Positions 37,205-49,000 of a DNA stretch of 64,000 nucleotides are shown in pieces. The position numbers and the translations under genes were made by a program. The notes under the pieces are model-generated. The model was given only the letters and a program-made list of their open reading frames with translations, made no database searches and had not been told where the DNA came from. How positions within the stretch are numbered: the stretch's first letter is position 1; every line of letters begins with the position of its first letter. Source of the DNA: Whitmania pigra (lineage: Eukaryota > Annelida > Clitellata > Hirudinida > Haemopidae); contig JAJTWR010000055.1 of assembly GCA_021613335.1 (NCBI GenBank), positions 62,501-126,500 on the forward strand, read 5' to 3'.

Positions 37205-39319
37205 ATGTCGCGAAAGTTTTTAAAGCCCCAGGATGATGATGTTGGTGGAAGTAGCGCAATTAGCATTACCGAAGAAAGAGGCGAAGACAAAGTGATCACT
37301 TTCAATAGTCATTATAGCCTTTCGATAGAAAAGCAGAGACAAAGGTTGCCGATATTTAACTACCGAACTCACATTCTTTATCTACTGCAGAAATATTCCG
37401 TGGTTGTTATCATTGGAGAAACTGGCTGTGGTAAAAGCACTCAAATTCCACAATATTTGCTGGAAAGCGGTTGGTCTAGCAACGAAAAGTGCATTTGTAT
37501 AACACAACCTAGAAGGATGGCAGCTGTATCGCTGGCAAAACGAGTCGCAGAAGAAAAGGATGTTGAGATGGGTAGGGAAGTTGGTTATGCAGTTAGATTT
37601 GAAGACTCATCAAGTGAGAAGACAAGGATAAAATTTGTAACTGATGGTCTTTTAATAAGAGAGATAATGATGGATCCTCTGCTGACCAAGTATAGTGTTA
37701 TCATGATTGATGAAGCTCATGAAAGAACCCTAGCTACTGATATGATTCTCAGTTTGCTGAAGAAGATCCTGAAAAAGAGACCAGAGCTTAAAATAATTGT
37801 AGCCTCTGCAACTATTGATGCACAAAAGATCATGGATTATTTCAACACAAATACCAGTGATGATCCATCCCAAGACACTGTTGCAGCACTCACTGTGGAG
37901 GGAAGAATGTTTCCAGTGGAAATCTTTTATTCTGTTGATCCTGTGCCTAACTATGTTGAGGAAACAATGGCGACCATCATGAAGATCCATCGTTCTCAGG
38001 ATTTCGGCGACATCCTCGCTTTCCTCACAGGTCAAGATGAAGTCGATGAAGTTGTGAAAGGTCTGAGACTCAGGCTGGAGAAGAATGACATGCCCCTGAA
38101 TCCAGTTCCTTTATATGCCGGTCTGCCGATGAGAGATCAAATGAAGGCTTTTGAAAGGCCTTCAAAGCACGTCAGGAAAGTAGTCGTAGCAACCAACATT
38201 GCCGAAACCTCTCTGACCATAAATGGAATTGTTTATGTAGTGGACTGTGGCTTCATGAAAATCAGTGCCTTCAATTCCAAGTGTGCATTGGATTGTCTAA
38301 TTAAGATTCCTGCATCAAAAGCCTCCGCAACCCAGAGAGCCGGTCGTGCTGGACGAGTGAGAAGTGGTAAAGTTTTCAGGCTGTACACAGAGGGGGAGTT
38401 TGAAAAGCTTCCTGTTGCCACTGTGCCAGAAATGCAGAGAACAAGTACATCTGGTATGATTCTCCAACTTAAAGCACTTGGAATTGATAAGATCCTCAAA
38501 TTTGACTTTCTCTCTCCTCCTCCCACTGATAACATGCTTTGTGGATTGGAACTTCTCTATGCTCTGGGAGCAATTGATGACAATTGTCTTTTGACTGATC
38601 CTATTGGCAGAAGACTTGCAGAATTACCTTTGCTTCCACAATTTGGCAAAATGCTTCTCATATCTGGGGAATTGGAATGTTCTGAGGAAGCTGTGATAAT
38701 TTGTGCAATGACTCAGATACAAAATGTTTTCCACATGCCATCAAACAGGAAATTGCATGCAGAAAAGGCCAGAAGAAAATTTTCCGTTGCCGAAGGAGAT
38801 CATTTGACGTTGGTGAACGTGTTTAGAGCATTTCAAGAGTTCAACACGAGTGCCAAGTGGTGCAGGGAGAACTATCTCAATTACAAAGGACTCATGAGGG
38901 CAGTAGAATTGGTGGATCGTTTGACAAGATTTTTGAAGCTCTTCAAGATACCACTTATATCTTGCTGCGACAAATCTGAACCGATTTTAAAATGCGTTGT
39001 CTCTGGGTTTTTCTGCAACGCAGCCAAATATCATCCGAGCGGTGTCTACAAGACCATTAGAGGCAACCACAACCTCCAGGTTCACCCAACTTCAGTCCTT
39101 TACACTGAACTTCCTGCAGAATATGTAATCTTCAATGAAGTCGTCCACGCCGGTTCCGACAAAAACTTCATGAGGGATGTCACCGTTGTCAAGTTGGACT
39201 GGCTTCTAGAAATGGCACCACATTACTTCGAGTACGGAACTGACAGAGAAATATTTGAGAAGAGGACTATGGAAGATTATTCGGCACTCCCAGAACCAAA
39301 ACGAATGAGGCTGAATTAA
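37205..39319 (+). CDS. DHX35: DEAH-box RNA helicase, DHX35-like, intronless
   Basis: 704 residues, the usual length for DHX35, a splicing-associated ATP-dependent RNA helicase (C complex). Motifs in order: Walker A GETGCGKST (71-79), motif Ia TQPRRMAAVS, DEAH at 169-172, SAT at 201-203, FLTGQDEV, VATNIAETSLTI and QRAGRAGR (377-384). The winged-helix and OB-fold regions follow, with SGFFCNAAKYHPSGVYKTIR. SLSIEKQRQRLPIF and VIFNEVVHAG favour DHX35 over DHX15 or DHX8. The whole protein is one exon, while vertebrate DHX35 has many introns, so retroposition or intron loss is likely. The frame shows no damage. An AATAAA at 39468 fits its 3' end, and the convergent peptidase gene A begins about 270 bases beyond it. 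Confidence 0.95.
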   Translation: MSRKFLKPQDDDVGGSSAISITEERGEDKVITFNSHYSLSIEKQRQRLPIFNYRTHILYLLQKYSVVVIIGETGCGKSTQIPQYLLESGWSSNEKCICITQPRRMAAVSLAKRVAEEKDVEMGREVGYAVRFEDSSSEKTRIKFVTDGLLIREIMMDPLLTKYSVIMIDEAHERTLATDMILSLLKKILKKRPELKIIVASATIDAQKIMDYFNTNTSDDPSQDTVAALTVEGRMFPVEIFYSVDPVPNYVEETMATIMKIHRSQDFGDILAFLTGQDEVDEVVKGLRLRLEKNDMPLNPVPLYAGLPMRDQMKAFERPSKHVRKVVVATNIAETSLTINGIVYVVDCGFMKISAFNSKCALDCLIKIPASKASATQRAGRAGRVRSGKVFRLYTEGEFEKLPVATVPEMQRTSTSGMILQLKALGIDKILKFDFLSPPPTDNMLCGLELLYALGAIDDNCLLTDPIGRRLAELPLLPQFGKMLLISGELECSEEAVIICAMTQIQNVFHMPSNRKLHAEKARRKFSVAEGDHLTLVNVFRAFQEFNTSAKWCRENYLNYKGLMRAVELVDRLTRFLKLFKIPLISCCDKSEPILKCVVSGFFCNAAKYHPSGVYKTIRGNHNLQVHPTSVLYTELPAEYVIFNEVVHAGSDKNFMRDVTVVKLDWLLEMAPHYFEYGTDREIFEKRTMEDYSALPEPKRMRLN

Positions 39320-39467
39320 GATTGAACTGGTTTAAGTTAATGTAAATAATTTTAAACCATTTTGTTTTATAACCAGCGTGTTTGAAAGGATGATAACAGT
39401 TCCGTTTGTAATATCTCTGCAATTCACTATTGTTCAGAATGTTTAACAGTATCTCAGTTTAAGCTTC

Positions 39468-39473
39468 AATAAA
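39468..39473 (+). terminator. Polyadenylation signal of the DHX35-like gene
   Basis: AATAAA in TTCAATAAAGTAAT, about 150 bases past the stop. Confidence 0.65.
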
Positions 39474-39740
39474 GTAATATTTTATGGCAGAAATGTTTCC
39501 TTCAAATAGAAGTAAATGAGCAAATATTTATGAAAGTCTTACATTTCTTTATTATCGGGCATGATTTTGAGAGTTTAGAAATTGCGGTCGGAACAAAATC
39601 ATGAAATTGAACAAAATTTTATTTTATGCAAGTTTCATGAAGAATGTAAAATCAGTATTTAAAAAAAAGTTTGACCAACCTAATTAAAGGTTTTAATTAT
39701 TTTGTATAGTGTTTTTAAAAATTAAATTCCCGTTATCGAT

Positions 39741-42700
39741 TTACCATACTCTACATCTCTTGGAGTTGAGCATTTCTGAGTTTTCCTTGCATTTGAAAAC
39801 ACTTGCAAAGGATTCCATATTCTTCAGAGGCATGTTAACTCTGTTTTAATTATATTAAAATTAATGACAATTTTTTATCACAGAATTTAGAAAAAAAAGT
39901 TATATTTCACATAAGTTCAGATAGTTTGTGTGTAATATGAAAAGCAGTTGAGTAATACCTAATAACATCCAACCTGAATTCATAAGGTGAATGAGGATCA
40001 TTAGTAATACCGTTTACAGCCCTTTCATTGGTTAATATTTGACAGAAATTCTTCGGAACAAATTTATCGTTATATATAATGTAATAATCATGAGTCTAAT
40101 TCAAGATATTTACTTTCGCATATGTAATGAAAAACATCTGTTCAGACGTGTAATTAAAACCGGGAAGTTGTTTCTCCTCACCATGACTTTCCAACCACTT
40201 TTTGTAGGCCTTGAAATATTAATAGAAAGCATCAACATTAATAAATTTATTTCCAACACCGACATAAATTGCCTAACTTGGCCACTTATACAAATTAAAT
40301 GTTTTGAGGTGTACTTGATAAGCAAGGCGCACACCACCAGCATCAGCTATATTCTCGTTGAGTGTAAGCTCTCCGTCTACCTAAAATTAAACGAATATCC
40401 AGTTTATTCTGAGAGTATTCCAGGCATAACTTTACAAGTGAGACATACTTTTCTATTAATCTGTTTGAGTATAAGTTTGTCAAATTGCTCAACCAAGCAT
40501 TTACTTCTGTTTAAAAACATTTCCCTATCCCGTTGTTGCCACCAGTCTCTAGCGACACCATCTTTGTCATGTTGACTGCCTGGAGGTTTGGTTAAGAGTT
40601 AATGTGGTTTTGCAACATTTGTAAGAAAAAATCTTCAGACCTAATTTATCAAATCCATGTATTATCTCATGGCCTATTAAAGTACCAATGCCTCCAAATT
40701 TCATGTACCTTCAGAAAAATGTTAGGTACTTGAGATGAAAGTTCAAGGAAAGTTATTATTCCAATCACTGCCACAATTATTCAAACCTTTATGTGTATAC
40801 TTTTAAATATTTGCATTTATCATACCACATCAATTTCAGTTAACAGAATAGAACCAACATTGGATATGAATCCGAATAAAAAGGAGGGGCCAAAATGCCA
40901 GCAGGAAACACTGGAAACTAATTTGTGAATTAATGTGTGCAGAATGAAAGAGATTATGTAAGAAAGCATACCTATTCTATTCAGACGGAAATCGTAAAAA
41001 GCATTTATCACTGCAATTGGCATCAAAGACCTAAAGAAATCATCAATTCATCTTTGAAGTCGAATTCCAGGTGAGGATTTTATTTGAATGCAATATTATT
41101 TCATGCGTTTTAATTTGATCATTATTAGTTACTTTAAATTTTTGAATTTAGAGGCAAATAACAAAAAGCAAACATTGTGAACATTATTAGGCTGACTCAC
41201 GAATCTGAAGTGAGAGGAGTTCGCAAACTTTTCAGCTTTTCTTTTATGTTTAATGTTTTGATAATGAAAAAGATTTCAAGGAATGATTTTCCGCTAAAAT
41301 TAACCTAATTAAAACAAATTGATACCCTGATAATTGATAATTAAAACAAATTAATTACCCGTATAAGGGTTTGTTCAATATTTAATACCTTGTCAAAAAC
41401 TTGTTCCAAAGATTTTGGGTTATCTAAATAATCTGGATAACCGATGTAATCTTTCATTTGTTGCAGCTGAAACATTAAAAAGATATAATTTATTATTTAA
41501 AAATACAAAAGAATTCAAATAAATTAGAATTAGTTACTTTTAAAATCGCTTCAACCATTGTTTCTGGAGTGAGCCACTTTTGGTCTGATATCAAGTTTTT
41601 ATGAGCCTCTTTCAATTTGCTAATAAATTCTAAGACCTGTTGGCACGAATTACTCTAAATGTTATAGTAATCAAACATATTGTTACTAATATTTATCCTG
41701 GTGGTACGTCTTTTTGCTTGTACAAATTTCAATAAGTGTTTAGGGCGACCTCGTTTTATGTCAAATTGATTTAATATTTGCCTTTTTTTTGGTCGAATAT
41801 TCAAAAAACCGTTTTGTATAAAGATAGCCAACTGTTTCATGCAGGTTTTCGTTGGTGAAAACAGCACATTTTTGCCAGCGAGGCCGTGTCTCAGGTGTTC
41901 CTCCAGTTTTCTGAAACCAATAATGTTTTCATCGCTTCAGAATTTGAAGTCAACGACTTATATTCATTATCATTATCTTTATTATTCAATCATTCATAAA
42001 TATGTTTAAAAAATATTGAGAAAACCTGCATGAAAACGTTTTGCAAAGCCTCAAATTTCAAGGGCATTGCGACAATAGAACGGTAAATTAAATTCCAGAT
42101 TAAATAATTAACGATTTTTCTGAAATGAATATTTAGCATTTTGTATAGAGATTCTATATAAGTTATAAATAATTCAGTAATGTGCACCTTTTAGGAGTGG
42201 CTTCCAAAATCCTGGACAAACAATTAAAGAAAGCCGCATTCAAAATTCCAATCGATTCATTTGGCAAAATTTTAATGTTGATTTTCTCAAATATGGATTT
42301 GAAGAATATTTCGAAATCGAAAACCTTTCATTATTAGTTAAGATATTGATTATCTAAAGCACATCATTAACATTTGGATTTTAATGTAGTTATAATTAAT
42401 AAATGGGATTTTCCATAATAATTATATTCTAAAATAAACACATTTGTACCTAACCCCAGAAAGAGAACAATGCAATGCAAATATATTTTTAAAGCAAAGT
42501 TAATTTGCAAAATACGACTAAACCTTATGAATCCACATGTTATCCTGTTATGCTTATGTGATGAAACGATTCATTAAAAATATAAACATTACCAACTCTT
42601 TCAAAGTGATTTTTGAGTTTTTTCAGGTCCGTCAAACTTTCAAACTCTTCTTCTGGTAAGTTATCAGCATTAATGCACTAATATAACAATTTCATTTTAA

Positions 42701-45316
42701 TAGCGATTGCCACAATATAATCATCACAAACATAATGTTTCCTATATAGTTTAATAATTAAAAGAAATAATCAAACATAAATTTATTTGGAAGTTTTCAA
42801 TACTATTTAACCTCTGCCAGAGTTGTCTCAAAATCAACGATTTCATGTGCAAATGTTTTAATGTTTTTATTGATTCTACGGCCACCAATTAAGATGGCTA
42901 CATTTAAAATGAAATATTCCAGGTCCTCCAATATATCGGAATTTGAAGAGGTATATTCATAATATTCAACTGGCAAAGACAGTTTTGGCTGTGAGAGCTA
43001 CAAAAATACAAAGGAAACAAATACTAAAGCTTTTTTGACCTGTTAATAGGTAATATTTTTGATGCTTTAAATTTGTTTTATCTGAATTAATAAAAAAAAA
43101 TTTTGTTTAAAACACAAAAAATGTAGTTGACCATAGGCACGGGAAACTTGTTTGACTCGCGTGAAATTTGAATTTCCAGGTTAAAAAGTCCCAACATTCC
43201 TTGCAGTTGCAATTTTATTAAGGTGGATGTAAAATCAATTTCTTCTTCTTTCCATTCATCAACTTTTAATAACGGCCAGCCACCCAATTTTTGCAGAATA
43301 TTCTGTAAAGCTGTTAGGCTGTCTTTTGTATTAGCTATAAATAAAAAACTTCTTAAATGAGTAATTTAGATATAATCATACTTTCTAAAAACCAAAATGA
43401 CAAAAAATTATTAAGTTACTTGTATTCATGCAAGCATGGTAAGATAATTTTATTTGTTTCTCAAAATTCATTTCTTTTGCAGCGGCATCTTCAAAGATCC
43501 CTGATAAGAACGCATGGATAAATTTTAAATATGCTTTCGATATTATTTAAAGTAAATTGATAACTTTTCAGATTCAGTAGAAGGTTCTCATGCATATCAT
43601 CAATTGCACTTGCTCTGCCTTTGCTTAATACAATTTCATGTTTTGTGAAATTTCCACAAGAAAATTTATAAAAATCTGTGCAAGGGTCTTGGCGAAGGTC
43701 CACGTAGTTTAGAAAGTTTTGAGCTTAAAGAAATATCATTCATGTTATTGGTTAATTCAAGAAATCGGTTAGCCATTAAACTGAGAAGCGTTCTTGGCGC
43801 GGCATAATTTTCATGTTTAACAGTTATGAATAAGAACTTACCCAGTTGCTTACAGATATCACTTTGACATATATTTTGTTCTGCAAAAAACCTGTTTTAA
43901 GAGATGAAGTAACAATAAAAGTTTGTCAATAAAACTTTATCTTTCATCATCGCTCGACATTTATTTCCATACCATTTTTCATATCTTCGATTGTGATGCT
44001 GATGACAATACCTGAAAAATTCTAATGACTTTCAGGATTTACAAAATTATATTTCTTCTTCTTAATTACTAAATAATTAAAATTGTTATAATAACGCAAT
44101 AATAAGCTATTGAAAATCAATTCTTCGTTATTAACATTTTCAAGTCATTTGAATGACTTTGTTCAATCATAATTTTCATTAATCTCAAATCAGGGTTTCT
44201 TAAAGGCTTTTTCATTTATTTTGTTTAAATAGTACAATACAGAAATGATCAAATACGATATATATGTCGACACAATTAGGTTTTACGGGTCTTTCTCGAA
44301 GCGGCAAGCATGGCATGCTCCGTGGCAAATGCCAGAGAAATCGAGATATCAAGAAGAATATATTTCTTAAGAGAGAGTGCGTCACAACATCGGAAGGTAA
44401 AAAGCAAGAACCAAAGAAAAGACTTGCTTTCCAAAGCCAAAGATCGGGAAGTCGCAGCAGACCCGAAAGGAGAAAGGCACTGCCACAAGATGGTACAAGA
44501 AAGCGGCCAAATCTAGTGTTGATGTCAACAACGACGGATTCGTTCATTCTGGTTAAATTTATTGTCCCGAGTGAAGACAGAATGGATCTCAGCAAGCTAT
44601 CTCAGTGAGCAATTCTCATAATGGATCTCGAGGCAAGAGGTTATGGTGTCCATCTGTTCGCCATCGAAGCTAGAGGGCTGGCAAATCTACTAACGCCTTT
44701 CGCAGAGCAATAGGCATTTCCAATGGACAGACACTTTGCCAAAATCTGTCTGAGGCCGCAGAATCAGCACAGCATTAGATTTGGACGACGGAAGTAGGAC
44801 TATAAAGTCAAGTAGAAGCACAGGGCAATGGCTCTATGGATGATCTTGACTTAATCCACCACAATGGAGACACTAGAATCATGGGAGACATAAGAAGAGA
44901 AGCGTAATTTCAAAGAAATATAGGCAGCGCTTCAGTAGCGTAGTCAACGGATGAAACCCAGTCCCTGAGAACCTAGGGATTCAGGGTCGAAACGTTAATC
45001 GAATTGGCTAATCATCTGAAGCTCCCTGCTAGAAGTCTCGATCAAGAGTTTCAAAAAATATCAAAACATTGAAGTGGCTATTCCACATGGCTACAAGTAA
45101 GAAACTATTTAAGGTCTGTTTAACGTTATACATAATTACTAAAATATCATATTAAGAAACAACCAATTTTAGTTTAAAAACTATTACATCTTGTGCATGT
45201 ATCACAATTTAATAAGTGAAAAATTATTATTAAGTAACGCTTAATTATTTTGGGATAATAATCTTAAGCCTACCTTTCAGAAATTGGAGCACCATGAAAA
45301 TAGTAAAAACAGTCAT
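39741..45316 (-). CDS. M13 zinc metallopeptidase (neprilysin/ECE family), tandem copy A
   Basis: Exon 1 (45274-45316) encodes MTVFTIFMVLQFLK, a signal-like sequence, so the protein is probably secreted rather than type II membrane-bound. About 17 further small exons follow: QNICQSDICKQL (~43860), DPCTDFYKFSCGNF (~43680), GGWPLL (~43270), RWQKCAVFTNENLHETVGYL (~41850), DQKWLTPETM (~41590), PIAVINAFYDF (~41000; the substrate-binding NAFY motif), FPAGILAPPFYS (~40880), GHEIIHGFD (~40690; zinc site HExxH), DWWQQRD (~40540), ENIADAGG (~40350; third zinc ligand Glu and catalytic-site Asp), DPHSPYEFR (~39980) and the family end CRVW at 39741. M13 enzymes cut small peptides. All key active-site residues are present. 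A TE-like block (44.2-45.1 kb) lies in intron 1. Confidence 0.85.
44215..45100. other. GC-richer insertion-like block in intron 1 of peptidase A
   Basis: Its base composition differs from the surrounding AT-rich introns. It contains overlapping open frames rich in Lys/Arg/Ser and Gln on both strands (44212-44608) that I do not recognise, and a stretch GGGTCGAAACGTTAATCG near 44987 like sequences in some Penelope-type retroelements. Peptidase B's matching intron lacks it. The origin is unproven. Confidence 0.3.
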
Positions 45317-46037
45317 TGCTAGTAATTTTTGGAGATACTGCTTTGAAATTCATATTATATGCAGAACTGAAAATATGTTTTCACTCACGAAATTGTGATG
45401 GCGCATCACTTTAAGAATATTGATCCAGTTGATTCAGTGATTCGATTATAATTATTGATTGTTTTGATTAAAACAAATCAAGCATTTTCCTTTTTTCTTT
45501 TTGAAATTTTATTGAAACAAAATGATTTATTAATGTCGACAAAGCTAAGGGAGCTCTTGAACTTTCCAAAAATAAATAATTGTGATAACTACTAAAGATT
45601 AAAAAAATTATGACAAAGAATTTTAAATGTTGAAAACTAATAATTAAAATGTAATTATCTTTGTTGGGAGAAAATGAAACGTATTACAAATTTGGACCTG
45701 TGGAATTGTGAATTTCGTTCCAAAATGCAACACTCAAGTCGAAGTTATATATCAGGTATTTTTTGTGGTTAAATGTTTTATTTAATAAAATATTCAAAAA
45801 AAAAAAAAAATAGAATCAGTTAATGTAACAAATTGGATACACCTATTAATTTAAGACGTCTTTTCTAATGAGAATATTATCCAAATATACGACTTTAGCA
45901 TTTCAGGTTCATTACTTTGAATTAAATAAAACACTAACACTGAATTACTAATTTTTAATAAATAGAATTAACACTCACGTAACAAAACAAACAATTAATT
46001 TTGTTAAATAATCTATCATTTAAGGTCTCTCAGCCAT

Positions 46038-49000
46038 TTACCATATTCTACATTTCTTCAAAGGGTTCATGGTTGAATTTGTCTTGCATTTGAAAGTCCT
46101 AGAAAACACTTTCATATTCTTCAGAGGCATGTTAACTCTGTTTTATACAACCTCACAAATTACATCATAAAATCAAGTTAAGAATTCAGAAAGCAATTAG
46201 CACTCTCTTGATAATTTTTATTACAACAATAAAATTTGGAATTTTTTGTTAAAAGATTGGTTACGACTGACCTGAATTTACTAGGTGAATGAGGATCTGT
46301 TCTAATAGCTTTCTTGGCCAATTCATTGGATAACTTTTCACAAAAGTTCTACATCCATTTGTTTATTGGTAGCAGTTTTAAATTTAACGATTTATTGTAA
46401 ATAACAATAAGTGTTTAACTTTACCCTGGCATAAGCTATGAAAAACATCTGTTCAGAAGTATATGGAATACCAGGCAATTGTTTTTCTTCCCCATTCCTT
46501 CTTAGCCAATCCTTGTAAGCCTTGAAATGGGGATTTAATTGAAAATTCAAATTACAAGTGAAATTGTAATTGTAGCTTCATTTATATAACGTCATATGCA
46601 TAGCGTCAGAGGCGCTTCTTGTAACCATCTATATAGCGCTCCTTTTCAAGGCGGCAGTGCAGGCTGGGTTTCGAACACGACACATAACGACTGTTGCCAT
46701 TACCGCCGTATGCAGGCACGTAACCCATTTTTTGCCATAAATGTTTTTTCAAAGTTCTAAACATTATTTATAGATAATAATTGTGTTTTAAATTAGGCAA
46801 GCCTAGCAAGGCTTACCAAAAAAATAAGAAGACCCTCGATTTTTACAACAATAAGATACTTCTTAATTTCTTAATTGTATACCGTGTAAGCAATTCTCAA
46901 GCCACCAGCATCCGCAATATTCTCGACGATTGTCAGCGATCCATTTACCTGAAATAAAACGAGTGAAATAACAAAGCAAAGTCTATTTTTAATAAAATTT
47001 TTAGTCAAAAGTCACCTTTTGGTTTATATCCGTAAGAATGAGTTCGTTGAACTGATTTGTTAGGCAAGTACTTTTGTTTGCAAACCTTTCTCTATCATTA
47101 TGTTGCCACCATTTTTTTATTTCTCCACTTTTATCAAATTGACTACCTGAATCATAATGGCAAGTTTCTAATTTTACGATTTTTAAATATTGCTATGCAG
47201 AGAGATTCAGACCGAAGCTATCAAATCCATGTATTATCTCATGTCCAATGAAGACACCGATGCCACCAAAGTTCATGTACCTTTTTGAAAACATCTAAAT
47301 CGTTATCTAACTTTCATGGAAAGATTAAATTAATAGTGCATTAGTTTGTATATAAATTTCAATGTGAAATTAATCAACCTACATTGGATGTGATTCCGAA
47401 TAAAATGGAGAAACGATAATGCCGGCAGGAATCACTTTGAATTAAATGAATAAATAATGCATGTTCTTCCTTCAGAGAAAAGAAAAGACAAATACCTAAT
47501 CTATTCAAGCGTAAATCATAAAATCTTTTTGTGCTTGCAATCGGCATTGGCATCCTGTGTTAATTCATTTCATTCAATGTTTTAGGCGATTTTTAGAAAC
47601 AAATAATGATTCTTATGAGGGCACTTGTTATGTACGTGAATAAGATTTGAGAAATTAATCTTTCTTATTTTTTTTCAAATAATGAGATAAAATCAAAAAT
47701 GTTGGTATTATTAATATTAGACTTCTAACGTCTTTGGATCAATTGGATCTCTCAGTTTCTTTAATATATCCTTTGTTCTTGAGATTTTTGTCAAATGAAG
47801 GATTTCCAAAAACGTTAAACCGCTGATGTTCAACTAATAAATTGATTGACATAAAGTATTAATACTTGAAATAAACAATGTGAACAACAAATGCTTTTAC
47901 CTTATTAAAGGAATCACTGATTTTCAGTGTCTCAAAGTAATCCGGATAACCTATGTGCTCTTTCATTTCCATTAGCTGGAAATTAATATATTTTTTTATT
48001 AATTAGACATTACGTAAATGTTTATCCATATCGCAAGATTTGTTACCTTCAGTCTTAAGATAATTGTTAGAATTTTATTTAAAATCAGGTGTTTCTGGTT
48101 TTTGGCATTTAAAATTGAATTACTTTAAACTTGAATTACCTTTGACTTTGCTGTAACCTTTGTTTCTTCCAAGAGCCATGTTTTAGATAATATTGTCGCA
48201 TAAGCCTTTTTTAAATTGCTAACAATGTCTATAACCTGGAGTTTGAAATTAATTGTATTGCAAATATTTACATAAAAAATTAAAATGGTACTATCATAAC
48301 AATAGCCTATTTATTTTGCTTTGTAATGCACCAGTAAAATAATAATAATTTATTTCAACCTTTTTTTTGGTCGACTCTTTGAAATACTTTTTCACGTAAA
48401 GGTAGCCCATGGACTGCTGAAAGTTTTCATTAACTAATGCAACACATTTTTTCCACCTTGGCCCTATTGTATTTGTTCCGTGAATCATCTAAAATCGTTA
48501 TTGTCATTCTTAATTTTATGACATTTTGTCGTAAATCAATAAAATTGATTTCATTTGAATTTGTTAATTAAACTTAATTGATTTCGAACTTAAACTTAGA
48601 GTAGGCAAATTAACCTCTTGAAAAATGTTAAAAAATTCTTCAAACTTTTTTGGCAGCGCAATAATAGAATTCTGAACCATCCTCCAAATTAAATAATTAA
48701 CAATATCTCTGAAGTATTTTAAACGTTTTAATTAATCACTTTAAAATAAATATGTTAAAAATGTTACGATTCTCATTACTTTTTAGGTGTCTTCTCTACA
48801 AGTTTTGAGAGACAATTTATGTAAGGCATATCAATAATTCCAATGTTTTCGTTAGCCATAACATCAATATCAACTTCCTTAAATATGGATTTAAGTAGCA
48901 CTTCAAAGTCGAAAACCTGTCAATTATAAGTGTTTTTCTATTTTTAATTAGAATTGTCAATATTAATAAATTATTATGCTTATTTTATTATTTATTAGAT

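Noticed and set aside
44264..44608. 114-codon basic open frame overlapping an antisense 127-codon frame
   Set aside because: Two long frames on opposite strands in a GC-richer insert are expected by composition; neither shows a known domain.
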